Assembly: GCA_016713245.1 (NCBI GenBank)
Contig: JADJPM010000001.1
Coordinates: forward strand, 2,593,672 to 2,657,671
Reading direction: 5' to 3'
From: Verrucomicrobiaceae bacterium
Lineage (GTDB): Bacteria > Verrucomicrobiota > Verrucomicrobiia > Verrucomicrobiales > Verrucomicrobiaceae
DNA: 64,000 bases
The notes beneath the pieces were generated by a model that saw nothing but the letters and a program-made list of their open reading frames with translations, was not told the DNA's origin and made no database searches. A program made the translations under genes and the position numbers. Of the stretch, positions 36,703 to 47,700 are shown one piece after another. Each line of letters opens with the position of its first letter. The stretch's first letter is position 1.

Positions 36703-37752
36703 ATGATCCGACTCCTTGCCCTTGTTTTGATGCTAGCCGGTAGCCTGCCCGCGCAGGATCTCGCCACCGAAATCCGCAGCGTGATCGACGAATACGAAAA
36801 CGCCGTGCGGGCCAACACGCTCAAGATCATCAACGCCCCCACCGAGGAGGAGAAAAACCAATACCGCCAGACCATCCCCAGCGCCGGCCCCTGCGCAACG
36901 AAGCTGATGCAGATCATCAAGGCGAACGCGGACAAGCCGGAGGTCGTGCCCGCCGTGTGCTGGCTCGTCAGCGGCGCGGCGAGCTTTCCCGAAGGCGAAG
37001 AAGCCAAGAAAATGCTCGCCACCACCTACGCAGGCAGCGCCGGCATTGCCCCCACCGTACGCCAGCTCGAGTATCAGGGCCTCTTTGGCGAACCCGCCGC
37101 CCTCGCCGTGCTGGAGAAGAACAAAAACCGCGAGGAACTCGCCGCCGCGCTCTACACGCTCGGGGCCATTCACTTCAAAAACTTCGATGCCAGCGCCGAT
37201 CGCGCCTCCGCCGAAGCCTCCAAGCCGAAGTGCATCGACTACTTCCAGCGCCTGAACGCCGAGTACTCCGATGTCGTCATCCAGGGCTTCAAGCTCAGCG
37301 ACCTCGCCGGCAAGATGCTCTTTGAGATGACCAACCTCCAAGCCGGCAGCGAAGCCCCGGAGATCGAGGGCAAGGACAAAGACGGCAAGCCGCTGAAGCT
37401 CTCCGACTTCCGCGGAAAGCATGTCATCGTCATTTTCTGGGGTGGCTGGTGCCACGCCTGCCACGGCATCCTGCCACTCATGAACGAGACCGCCGCGAAG
37501 TTCAAAGACAAGCCCGCCGCCGTCCTCGGCGTGAACACTGACATCGACGTCGATGCCGCCAAAGCCCTCGCCACCTACCAGGTGACCTTTCCGAACATCC
37601 TCGACAACACCAGCAGCGGCCCCAACACCACGCTCTACAACCTGCGCAACTTCCCCACCCTCTACCTCATCGATCCCAAAGGCGTCATCCTTCTCAAAAA
37701 CGCCTCCCTCGACGCGATGGTGGCACGCATCGAGGCGGATCTGGCGAAGTAA
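36703..37752 (+). CDS. TlpA-like thioredoxin-fold exported protein
   Basis: The 349-aa protein has a signal peptide (residues 1-18, ending PAQ). Residues about 20-205 are helical and not recognised. The C-terminal part (about 215-345) is a TlpA/ResA-like thioredoxin domain with FWGGWCHACHG (Cys250, Cys253) and the cis-Pro loop LRNFPTLYLID. WCHAC is a variant of the usual WCxxC motif. It probably reduces disulfides in the periplasm. It lies 10 nt after the CAP gene, suggesting co-transcription. Confidence 0.82.
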   Translation: MIRLLALVLMLAGSLPAQDLATEIRSVIDEYENAVRANTLKIINAPTEEEKNQYRQTIPSAGPCATKLMQIIKANADKPEVVPAVCWLVSGAASFPEGEEAKKMLATTYAGSAGIAPTVRQLEYQGLFGEPAALAVLEKNKNREELAAALYTLGAIHFKNFDASADRASAEASKPKCIDYFQRLNAEYSDVVIQGFKLSDLAGKMLFEMTNLQAGSEAPEIEGKDKDGKPLKLSDFRGKHVIVIFWGGWCHACHGILPLMNETAAKFKDKPAAVLGVNTDIDVDAAKALATYQVTFPNILDNTSSGPNTTLYNLRNFPTLYLIDPKGVILLKNASLDAMVARIEADLAK

Positions 37753-37794
37753 GGATTCACAACGCGAGTCCGGGAAGGTAGAATCGCCAGCATC

Positions 37795-39153
37795 ATGCCG
37801 GTTCACTTCTTTGTCCTGATCCTCGGAGGCGTCTTCTATGCGCTGGCGTTTCCGCCACACGGTTGGTCGCTGTTGGTCTTTGTCGGACTGGGAATGCTTG
37901 TGTGGGGCTTGAAAGGTTTGAGTGCCGCAAAGGCCTTTCGTCGCGGTTTGGTTTGGGGACTCGCGGCCTTCGGATTCGGGCTGTCTTGGTTTGGGAACAT
38001 CTTCTCCGTCGTCAGCCTGGTGCTCTGGTTCATCCTCGCCCTCTTTCCGGCATGCTTCGCGGCCTTGTCAGCCTTCGCCGCGTCTCGCGGGCTGAAGCGC
38101 TGGGCGTTGGCGGCCTTCGTGGCACTCGCCTAGTGCGCCACGGAGTTTATCCGCTGCGAGATCATGCCGCTGCGCTTTCCATGGATGAGCGCGGGGCTTG
38201 CTTTGGAGCCCTGGCCGCTCGTGTCGTGGATTGGCGTGTATGGGCTGGGGTTGGTGGTGATGTTCGTCGTTTCAGGAGCTCTACATGTTGGTTGGAGAAT
38301 GGCATATTTGGCACCTGTCGTTCTCGTGCTTTGGGGTTTCGAACCGCATGTGTGGTACACAGCATCAACATGCTGGCACTCTGTCGGTGTCGTTCAGGCC
38401 GAAAGTGTTCATCTCAGCCGCTACCTCGAACTCAGCGAGAAGACCTCCGGCAGCACCAAACTCATCGTGTGGCCCGAATATGCCGTTCCGAAGGATGTGC
38501 GAGCTTCGAGTGATCTCGCGACGATTCAGGCTTTGGCGGCGAAACGGAACGTGATCATCGTTTTCGGCACTCAAACCAGTCTCGGAGGCTCCAAATGGCA
38601 AAACACAGCGCTCACCGTCGATGGCACTCGGGTGCTCGGTGAGCATGGCAAGCATCACACGGTGCATCTTTTTAACGATGGCGAATCAGGTCCGACGATG
38701 AAGGCCATCGATACGCCGCTGGGGCGGATGGGCACGCCTATTTGCTTCGACTGTGACTTCCAGGATGTGGTGCGTCACATGACTCTCGATGGCGCGGAGT
38801 TCTTCGCGGTGCCTTCGATGGATGCGGTGCACTGGGGCGAGAAGCAGCACATCCAGCATGCGCAGCTCTTCCGGCTTCGTGCCGCAGAAAACCGACGACC
38901 ATTCGTTGTGGCGGCGTCATCTGGGGTTTCGCAGATCATCAGCGCGAATGGTTGGTCGAGCCTCCGCCTGCCTCCGATGGTCGAAGAGGTGCTCGATGGC
39001 CGCCTAATACCGGAAAAGGAGTTGACCTTCTTCACGCGCTGGGGCTGGATGACGCCGTGGGTGGCGCTTGTGATGCTTGCGGGATGGATGCTGCGCTTGA
39101 GCCGGAGGCAGAGGAACGAGTTGGAAAACTCGTTCTACAAATTGGCGGCGTAG
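37795..39153 (+). pseudogene. lnt: Apolipoprotein N-acyltransferase interrupted by an in-frame TAG
   Basis: The frame from 37795 and that from 38164 are the same frame, separated by one amber codon at 38131-38133. Without it the protein would be about 452 aa, with several hydrophobic segments at the N-terminus and a nitrilase-like domain. The catalytic residues are present: Glu228 (WPEY), Lys286 (EHGKHH) and Cys317 (PICFD). Lnt usually has Trp directly before the TEFIR-like segment, where the stop falls (TAG for TGG). Lnt transfers the third acyl chain to lipoproteins at the inner membrane and acts last in the pathway; many lipoproteins here would depend on it. The downstream frame is intact, which points to a recent change, a sequence error, or readthrough. 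ATG 38164 could give only the nitrilase part. Confidence 0.75.
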
Positions 39154-39809
39154 GCCTGAAGTTCGCGATATTCGGCGAGGATGCGCTTCACGGCGGCGAC
39201 GGTGGCTTGGACTTGCGCATCCATCGGCGCGAGCGCCGGCGTCTCGAAGACGATTTCGAGGGCGTGGGGACGCTGCTCGGGCGGGGCGCTGAGGATGCCG
39301 AGGTAACCTTCTTTGATGATGCCGCGGCGGGCGTTGAAGCTGTCGATGATGGGGGCTTCGTTGCGCGGCAGGAAGTCGCTGGCGGCTTGCAAGGCAGGCT
39401 CCAGAAGGTGCTCGCTGAGAAGATCGCCGCTGACGAAGCCGTAGCAGCCGTCGGAGGTGTCGTCGGAGTGCAGGGAGACAATGCCATCGTATTTTTCGCG
39501 ACGCAGCTCGGCCTCCAAATAGACGATTTCGGGCTCGGTGGAGCCTTTCCAGAATTCGCGGTTCAAATCGAGACCGCTGTGACTGTGCCGCGTGCCGAGC
39601 GAGAGGCCGGTGGGATTGCAAACGGGGTAAAAGTGCAGCTCGTAGTCGTGCAACTCCTCCGGCCGCTCCGCCGCCCAGCGGATGAGCTCCTGCGTGGCGA
39701 GGGTGCCCGCTTCTTCATCGCCGTGAATGCCGGCGAAGATGCCAAATTTGATGCCGTGGCCGGGTTTGAGCGGCTTTTGGACGATTTGGTTGATGACGGG
39801 TTCGGGCAT
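39135..39809 (-). CDS. Zinc carboxypeptidase/succinylglutamate desuccinylase-like (M14) protein
   Basis: The 224-aa protein from ATG 39809 has zinc-binding His29/Glu32 (GIHGDEE), His114 (SLHSDD), the substrate motif NPTG with Arg74 in TRHSHSG, DLNREF, and a catalytic Glu189 (LEIVFETPA). This matches the compact M14/AstE-AspA fold. The substrate (peptide, acylated amino acid or other amide) is not resolved. It converges with lnt, with the stops separated by overlapping sequence at 39135-39153. Confidence 0.85.
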   Translation of the reverse strand: MPEPVINQIVQKPLKPGHGIKFGIFAGIHGDEEAGTLATQELIRWAAERPEELHDYELHFYPVCNPTGLSLGTRHSHSGLDLNREFWKGSTEPEIVYLEAELRREKYDGIVSLHSDDTSDGCYGFVSGDLLSEHLLEPALQAASDFLPRNEAPIIDSFNARRGIIKEGYLGILSAPPEQRPHALEIVFETPALAPMDAQVQATVAAVKRILAEYRELQAYAANL

Positions 39810-39826
39810 TGGCGGCGGCGCAAGTT

Positions 39827-40963
39827 TTACTCTCCGAGGTTCTGGGACAGCTCGGCCTCGATCACCTCGATGCTGGGCAGGCTGGAGGCCAGCTCGGCGG
39901 GCAGCGCACGGGTGAGCTCGTAATCGGCCACGCCGATGGGTTTGTGGATGTCCTTGAGCGAATACTCCGCCACCACGCGGTCCTTCGTCTGGCATAGGAT
40001 GAGGCCGACAGTGGGTGCGTCGTGCTCGTGGCGGAGCTGGGCATCCACGGCGGAGCAGTAGAAGTTCATCTTGCCGGAGTACTCCGGCTTGAAGCCGCCT
40101 TTCTTCAAATCCACGACCACAAAGCAGCGCAGGTGCAGATGGTAGAATAGCAGGTCCACATAGAATTCCTGATCGCTCACCTCCAGCCGGTACTGCCGCC
40201 CGACAAAGGCAAAACCGCGGCCCAGCTCCAGCAGGAACTTCTGGATGTGCGTCAACAACCCCGTCTCCAGTTCCCGCTCATGAAACGGCTCCTCCAGCGT
40301 GAGGAAATCGAAGAGGTAAGGGTCTTTGAGCAGACCTTGGGCGAGGCTGGCATGCGCCTCCGGCAGCGTGCTGGCGAAATTCGTCACCGCCGCACCTTGC
40401 CGCTCATGCGCCCGTTTTTTGATCTGGATCGTCAGGTCGTCCCGGCTCCACCCCTGCTCCAAAACCTGCCGCGCATACCAGAGGCGGGTGGGGAGGTGTT
40501 TGATTTTTTCGATGAGAATGACGTGATGAAACCACGGGATTCCAAAAGCCACCGAAGGAGAAAGCGCCTCTGCGCTGGGTGTTTCTAATTGTGCCGCAGG
40601 CTGCGGCACAATTGCCTTTTGTGAGGGTGCAGACTCTAAAAGTGCCGCAGCTTGCGGCACTTTTGCCTTCGAAGGCGATTCCAAGGCTGGATACTCCCGG
40701 TGAAATCTGACCATCCGCTTGATGTTCCTCTCTGAAAACCCCTTCTCCTCCGGCAGCTCGTTCTTCAGATCGACGGCTAGCCTCGGGATGACGCCCGCTC
40801 CCCAGCCTTCTTGCTTTTGACGGGCGGCGATCATGCGGCCGATGTCCCAGTACATGAGGATCAACTCGGCGTTGGCGGAAAGCGCCGCCTTCCGCTGCGC
40901 CCGACGCACGCGGACTTTGATATCGCCGAGCAGCTCCCGGTAGAGGCTGATTTCTGTGCTCAT
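39827..40963 (-). CDS. DUF1016 PD-(D/E)xK nuclease-like protein (YhcG family)
   Basis: The 378-aa protein from ATG 40963 has the YhcG N-terminal part (LILMYWDIGRMIAARQ, about 30-70, GFSERNIKRMVRFH) and the nuclease core near the C-terminus (EFYVDLLFYHLHLRCFVVVDLKKGGFKPEY, with D..LK, then SGKMNFY). Between them, about 100-133, is a 17-residue tandem repeat (KVPQAAALLESAPSQ then IVPQPAAQLETPSAE) encoded by two near-identical palindromic inserts. Members are often found with restriction systems; the role is unproven. The catalytic residues are present, so it may be active. Confidence 0.85.
   Translation of the reverse strand: MSTEISLYRELLGDIKVRVRRAQRKAALSANAELILMYWDIGRMIAARQKQEGWGAGVIPRLAVDLKNELPEEKGFSERNIKRMVRFHREYPALESPSKAKVPQAAALLESAPSQKAIVPQPAAQLETPSAEALSPSVAFGIPWFHHVILIEKIKHLPTRLWYARQVLEQGWSRDDLTIQIKKRAHERQGAAVTNFASTLPEAHASLAQGLLKDPYLFDFLTLEEPFHERELETGLLTHIQKFLLELGRGFAFVGRQYRLEVSDQEFYVDLLFYHLHLRCFVVVDLKKGGFKPEYSGKMNFYCSAVDAQLRHEHDAPTVGLILCQTKDRVVAEYSLKDIHKPIGVADYELTRALPAELASSLPSIEVIEAELSQNLGE
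40587..40664. repeat. Two palindromic 27-nt elements 51 nt apart inside the DUF1016 gene
   Basis: Positions 40587-40613 and 40638-40664 are each a perfect 12-bp inverted repeat around a 3-nt loop (GTGCCGCA arm, TGCGGCAC arm). They share flanking TCTA and TTGCCTT sequences and are 51 nt apart, i.e. in-frame 17-codon units. Only the outer two or three base pairs of each stem differ, with paired changes. Confidence 0.85.
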
Positions 40964-41014
40964 GAGCGGCGATGCTATCAAGCCCGCCGCTGCCGTGCAA
41001 GCGATCAAGGCCGC

Positions 41015-41177
41015 GTCACCCGAATGCGCATGAAGCGCTGCACGCCGGGAGTCACGGCGACGGTGTCGCGGACGACGAGTTGGTTGGCGGTGTTGGTCTC
41101 GATGATGAGGCCGGCACTGCTCCAGTTCACGAGGTCGCTGCTGGCTTCGACGATGAGGGTGACGTCGGTGGCGGCGG
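41015..41177 (-). pseudogene. Duplicated 3' fragment of the 3162-aa giant gene
   Basis: This 163-nt stretch matches 41733-41895 (the 3' end of the giant gene) with 6 differences, about 96% identity, in the same orientation. It encodes the C-terminal VNWSSAGLIIETNTANQLV-type sequence and has its own stop just downstream (about 41004). It lies 718 nt from the original, with the 139-aa gene between. Confidence 0.85.
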
Positions 41178-41221
41178 CCAACTCAGGACTGCTCTACCAC
41201 GACAGCCTGCCACGAGTGATG

Positions 41222-41641
41222 CTACCACGTGTAAATCGATGTGGCTGACCGAGGATGCCTAGCTAAAGCAGCCCGGTAAATCTCATCTGCTCCAGTGGCG
41301 TCTTTCGCAAATCCGAGACCCTCGAGTGCAGAGGTATCGATCGGCCCAAAGTCCAAATGCCAGCCCTCAAGCATAGAAGAGTCATCAATCCATTGGGCAG
41401 CATTCCAGTAAAGACGACCCTTCAAATACTCTCGTGTCTGTGGCAGAAGTGTCTTTTTTGACGAAGTCAAAGCTGTGTAGCACATCTTGGCCTCCTCTAT
41501 TGGATGGTAAGTTGATCCAAGCAAGTCTAGTGACCGTGCTACTGCAAGCGAAGTGAGCGATCCCAGCATAAAAGCCAAAGCGATGTGCCACACCCGCCAC
41601 CCTGAATTCCTTGAATCGGAGGCTGCGCTTGTCGTCTGCAT
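41222..41641 (-). CDS. 139-aa single-pass membrane protein, unknown
   Basis: This protein from ATG 41641 has one hydrophobic segment (about residues 20-38, IALAFMLGSLTSLAVARSL), then a soluble region with KMCYTALTSSKK, YLKGRLYWNAAQWID and DEIYRAALARHP. I do not recognise the family. It is flanked on both sides by the duplicated 3' end of the giant gene. Its base composition is less GC-rich than the neighbours. Confidence 0.5.
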   Translation of the reverse strand: MQTTSAASDSRNSGWRVWHIALAFMLGSLTSLAVARSLDLLGSTYHPIEEAKMCYTALTSSKKTLLPQTREYLKGRLYWNAAQWIDDSSMLEGWHLDFGPIDTSALEGLGFAKDATGADEIYRAALARHPRSATSIYTW

Positions 41642-41725
41642 AGTGAGTAGCGGACTTAGTTGTTCGAATTGTTTGAGGGAGATTGCTTCGTGCTAACAGG
41701 GAACCAGAATATTTCACCCTCGCTC

Positions 41726-44700
41726 TCACTGAGTCACCCGGACGCGCATGAAGCGCTGCACGCCGGGAGTCACGGCGACGGTGTCGCGGACGACGAGTTG
41801 GTTGGCGGTGTTGGTTTCGATGATGAGGCCGGCGCTGCTCCAGTTCACGAGGTCGCTGCAGGCTTCGACGATGAAGGTGACGTCGGTGGCGGCGGGGTTT
41901 TTGGGGATGCTCAGGCGGAGGTATTGATCGCCGCTGACGGGGGTGAGGGTGACGACTTGGGGGCTGGCGTTTTGGATGACGCCGTTGGTGCCGACGGCGT
42001 ATTCGAGGAGGTTCACCACGCCGTCGCCATCGGTGTCGGCGGTGGCTTCGAAGGTTTGGTTGTTCTCGTTGCCGGTGCCGCTTTGATCGAGCCACTGGGC
42101 GAAGGGCGTGGTGTAGGCGGTGAAGTTCAGATCAAAGAAGCTCTTCGTGCCGGTGTCGTCGGCGGTGAGGCGGAGGCCGAAGGGGCCGCTTTCGGTGAGG
42201 GTGGCGGTGGTGTCGATGAGTGACGCATCGGCCAAGGTGATGCCGGTGCCGCTGCGGATGCTCCACAGGCTCGTCGGAGTGGCGGGGAGGTCGTCATCGG
42301 TGATGGTGCCGTCGAGGGCGATGGGGGTGATGGCGCCGTTGGCGGTGGCGGCGACGACGGGGGCTTTGTTGGCGGCTTCGATGGTGAGTCGGGTGAAGGT
42401 GCAGGTGTTTTGAGTGCCGGTGGCACCGCTGGCGTTGTTCACGAAGAAGCCGACCCACACGGGCGTGGTCATGATGATGGTCTGCGGCTGGCCGATTTGG
42501 GTCCAGGCATTCGGATTGTTCGTCGTGCTGTTGTGCGTGGCGCGGTAGCCGGTGACGCTGTTGCCACGGCGCACAATGCGGATCCAGTTTCCGGCGGCGA
42601 TCCCGCTGGGGACGCCCGCATTGCCGCCACCGGCGATGCTGGTCCAGTAGTAACCGCTGTAGCTGCCGGTGGGCATGCGGCCGAGATGGAGTTGGGCTCC
42701 GTTTTCGATGCTTTCGGCGATGCGGATGCCGCCGCTGCTGCTGCCTGCGCCGGACGTGAACGTATTCAGCCGGGCGCGGATGACCATGTCGCCATAATAC
42801 TGCCAGCCGTAGAAGTAGCCGGTGGTGGGGCCGTTCACGGTGTAAGTGGTGCCGTCAAAGCTGGCGCTGCCGGCGGTGTTGGGCGCGGTGCCGCTGTCTT
42901 CACTGACCAAAGCGGGGCCGCTGGGCGTCGGAGTGAGTGTGACGTTATCAAAAAGGGCGGTGGCGGTGCCTGCGGTGCTGTTGTTGGTCGTGGTGAGGCC
43001 GTAATGCGCATCCGCATTGAGCAAGGGCATGACGACAGGTGCTCCCACGGCGGTCCAAGCGGTGCCATCGCTGCTGTAGCTGGCGCTGATTTCGTTCGTG
43101 GCGGCATTTCGCTCGAGTTTGAGCCACAACGGAAGCGCAGGAGCGGTGGCGGCGACGCTGGTGTCATTGCCACTTGTTGTGCGAGTGCGGAATTGCAGCC
43201 CAGTGCCGGGCACATAACCCAAAACAGCGCGGCGTGAGCCACGGGCGAGCGAATCGCGGATCGTGACGCCTGCGAGGGCTCCGGTAGTCGAAAAGCTCGT
43301 GATGCGGGCGACGACGCTGCCATCGCCAATGACGCTGCGGACCATGATTTGAGCCTGATCGGACGAAGTGGCGCTGTAACCGGCTCCGGTGCCCGTGACG
43401 CTGAAAAGACCGCCGTATTCGAGAGACTGGCCGCGACGCGAGGAAATAGGCCCGAGGTCCTGCGTGATCCAATTCGATGCCACGAGGCCGTTTCCGACCA
43501 CGACGGTCGTTTGGTCGCTCACGGTGAATTGCGTGTCGGTGGCGCTGATGCGCAAAACATAGGTTCCAGGCGCGGAGAAGGTCACAGCGGTCATGGTGGC
43601 GTTTGGCGACTCGATCGTCGCCACGCCGGGACCGCTGACGCAGCTCCAAGTGGTGCTGAGAGCCGCCGGGAAGCCATCATCGCTCACCTGGGCGCTGACG
43701 ATGACACCATTCGTGGCGGCGATGAGCGGTGCCTGCGCATTCGGGCTGCTGATGAAGACGGTGGGCGGATTGTCGTTGTCGCTAATGCTGACGTTGTCGA
43801 AGGACGATGAGCCGATGTCATAGCTGCCGGTGGCGAGCGAGATGGTGACATCTTCGGACCCTTCGGTGTTTCCATCATCCACGGGGGTGATGTTGATGAC
43901 CTTGGTGACGTCATTGGCGGCAAAGGCGACGCTGGTTGCGACGGTGGCGTAGTCTGTGGTGTTCGTGGCGGTGCCGGCGATGGTGAGATTCACCGTGAGG
44001 GCCACATTGGTCGGCGCGGTGCGGGTGATGGTGAATTGACCTGGATTTCCAGCAGCCTCGGAGGCGGTGGGATCATTCGCGGTGATGGTGACGGTGCTGC
44101 GGTCGTCATCGAGGATGGTGACCGTGGCCGCGCTCGGTGTGCCGATGACGTAGCCGCTGCCGCTCGTGACCGTGAGGATGACCGTTTCGTTTCCTTCATT
44201 TGAGGTGTCTTGGACGGGTGAAACATTGACGGTAAGGCTCGCCTGGCCTGCGGGGATCGTCTGCGTGGTGTTGATGGTGGCGTAGTCCGTTGTGTTGGCG
44301 GCGGAGCCGGTGCGGGTGAGCGTGACGGCGAGTGCGTCCGTGGTGTCGCCGGTGCGAGTGAGGGTGAACTGGCCAGCATCGCCGCCTTCGGAGGCGCTGG
44401 CGTCATTCGCGACGATGCTCACAGCGGGTGAATCATCATCGGTGATCGTCAGCGTGTGCGTGGTGGCGCTGCCGAGGACGGTATTGACCGGATTGACGAG
44501 GGTGACGGTGAGTGTATCAGCGCTTTCGAGCACGGAATCATCGGTGATCGGCACGGAGATGTATTTCACGGTCTCGCCGGCGGCAAAGCTGAGCGTGCCG
44601 GTCGTCGCGGTGTAATCATCGGGCTGCGTGGCGGTGCCGTTGGTGGTGAGATAATCCACGCTGCATGCCGCAGCGGCCGGTGCGCTGAGAGCAACGGCGA

Positions 44701-47700
44701 TTTGCGCGGTGCCGGCGTTTTCTACGACGCTGCTCGCGGCGGTGGCAAAGCCGACATACGGATTCGCGGGCGGATTGTCGTCATCGATGATGGTGAAGCC
44801 GTGGTAGGCGTTTGTGCCGAGATTTGCGCCGCTGGCATTGAGGAGCTGGATCGTCACGAGGTTGTCGGCTTCATCCATCGTGTCGTTCACGACCGTGAGC
44901 GTGATGTTGCCGGAGGTTTGACCGGCGGGGATGGTCAAAACGCCCGGTGGCAGGAGGTAATCGACGCCGGAGCCAAAGGCGGTGGTGTTGCTTTGCAGGC
45001 GGTAGCGCTGCTCGACGGTGTTGTTCTTCACCCAGCCGGTGTGAACGGAGCGTGCGTAGTGCGTGCGGTCATCGCGCACCATGACACCTGCCTGGGCACT
45101 GCCGCCACCGCCGGTGAGCGAGAGCACGCGGGCGATGATCGTGAAGTCCCCACTCACCTCCGTGCTGGGGAAGTGCGCCTCATCGCTGCCACCGATGCCC
45201 GCGCCGCTGCCAGTGACCGTCCACAGGCCGGCATTCACGCTGTCGCTGCCCTGCTCATTGACGAAGCCGATCGTGCGGCCGCCCTGCGAGGTGAAGGGCG
45301 AGCCATTGATCGTCACATTGTCAAAGGTGGCCGTGGAGAGCTGTCCATCGCCCTGAGCCGACACCGCGAGGCCGGCGAGCACTTTGGTGCCAAAGGCGAT
45401 GTTCGGCGTGGCGGTGAAATTCGTCCACGTATTGCCATCGCGGGAGACGGACTGCGTGAAGGTATTGCCCGCACGCACGGTGCGCACCCACATCGGCAGA
45501 ATGAGGCTGGTGTAGCTGGTTCCAAGTGTCGCGGTGCCGCCCGTGGTGGTGCGATACAGCGGGTAATAGTTACCAGTCGTCGCTCCTGTGCCGAGAGCAG
45601 CGGCGTGGACGGAGTTGTTCGCCGTGCTGGAGCGCAGCATGACACCGGCGCGGGAGCTGGTGCTCGCATTGCCATTGCTCACGATGCGGGCGGTGACGGT
45701 GCAGTTCGCGGAGTTGCTGACGGGCAGATAGACGTAGCGGAAGTTGTCGGTCGTCGTGTTGCTGAGGCCGTTGCCGGAGTTCGTGAAGGTATAAACGCCC
45801 GACGCGACGCTGCTGCCACCTGTGACGGTGCCAATGCTCGCCGCAGCCTCCACGCCGGTGCTGCCGCCAGCGGAGAGATCACTGACGGTGAAATTGTCCA
45901 TCACCGCCGTGAATTGCGAGGTCGATCCCGGCGCAAAGGCGATGCCGGCGAGGTAGCTGGTGCTGCCGAGATTGGAAACCGTCACTGCATTGCCGCGCTG
46001 CGTCCAGATGGTGCCGTCGTTGGATTGGTGGAAGGTCACGCTGTTGCCGGTTTTCACCAGACGCACCCAATAAGGCACCGCGCGGCTGCTGAAGTTGGCG
46101 CTGGAGGCGGTGGTGGTGCCACTAACTTGATACTGCACCGTCACATCGGAGGCCTGAGCGACGGAAAGCGAGACGGGGATGTTCACCGTGCCCACATCTT
46201 CCAAACCGGAGGAGCTGGGCGCATTGAAGGCGATGGTGCCCGTGGCGGTGTCATTATCCGAGACATACATCGTGGCGCTGACGCCGCGTGAGTAGCCGCC
46301 CGCCGCGAGGGAAAGGATGATCGTCTCCGTGCCTTCAAACAGCGTGTCATTCACGATCGTGACGGGCACATCCACGCCTGTGGCTCCGGCGGGAATCGTC
46401 ACGCTGGCAGGCGCGGTGTAGTCGTCCGTCATCGTCGCGGTGCCGCTGTAGCTGAGATTCACCGTGACCTCCGCCGTGGTGCTGCCGATGCGTGAAACGT
46501 AGAATTTGATCACGCCCGTGCCGCCTTCCGCGGTGGTGATGGAGCCGCCGGTGCCCACCTGCGTGTCGAGCACGAGGGTGTTCACGTTGTCGTTGTCGCG
46601 CAGCGTCGCGGTGGTGCTGCTGCTTGCGCTGAAGGTATCATACGAAGCCGATGGCGTGATCGAAAGCGTGATCGTCTCCAGGTCTTCGAGGTCGGTGTCG
46701 TTGATCGTGCGCACCGCGAGATCGAGCGAGCTGGCACCACGCGGGATGACGATGCTTTCAGGCACGGCGCTGGCGGTGGCGTAGTCGCGTTTGAAGATCG
46801 CCCCGCCATCACCCACAGCCCACCCGATGGTGCTGCTGGTGCCAAAGACGCCGTTGAAGGTGCCGAGCGCACTGAGATTCACATTCGACCAGGCGGTGCC
46901 GTTCGTGCTGACCATCTGGGCGCTGCTGGAGCCGCTGATGAGCAGATTCGTCGTGCTCGCAGCCCACACGCCGTTCAAATCGGCCGCATTGGCGGAAGTT
47001 TGGCTGGCCCAAGTGCTACCGTTGCCTTTGCGAACCACGCCGCCATTGCCCACGGCCCAGATGTTCGTCGAATTGGCCGCGAAAACGGCATTGAGCTGCG
47101 TGGTGATGCCGGAGGTCTGCGCTGCCCATGATGACCCGCCCCACTTCAAAATCACACCGCCCGCTCCAACTGCATACACATTGCTCGTGCCATTGCCATG
47201 CACAGCGCGAAGCTGATTCGTCGTGCCGGAGGTTGTCGCCGCCCAGCTCGTGCCATTCGTGCTGCGCAAAATGGTGCCGCCATCGCCGCAGGCGAAGATG
47301 TTCGTGCCGCTGCTGCCCCAAACACCGCGCAGGGCATTCGTGGTGCCGCTCGTTTGTGCCGCCCAGCTCGTGCCATTGAAGAAAAGGATCACGCCATTGT
47401 CACCCACGGCCCACACGCTCGTCGCACTCGTGCCCCACACGGCGCGGAGGTGCTGCGTGGTGCCGCTCGTCTGCGCGGTCCAGTTTGTGCCATCGCCTTT
47501 CAAAATGGTGCCGTTGTCACCCACGGCCCAGAGGTTCGTGGCGTTCGCAGCCCAGATGGCGCGGAGATTTTCGGTGCTGCCGGAGGTTTGCGGCTGCCAC
47601 CAGCCGATGGTGTCGTAGTCCGTGCCATTCACTGCGGTGCCACCGAGGGTGAAGTTGACCAGCAAAGGCAGCAAGGAGTTCGCACGCCGCGCCGAAAAGC

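Noticed and set aside
44456..46291. 611-aa plus-strand frame inside the giant gene
   Set aside because: Opposite strand of Calx-beta coding repeats; composition (Arg, Gly, Ala, Asp, Val) is that of a shadow of Thr/Ala-rich repeats.
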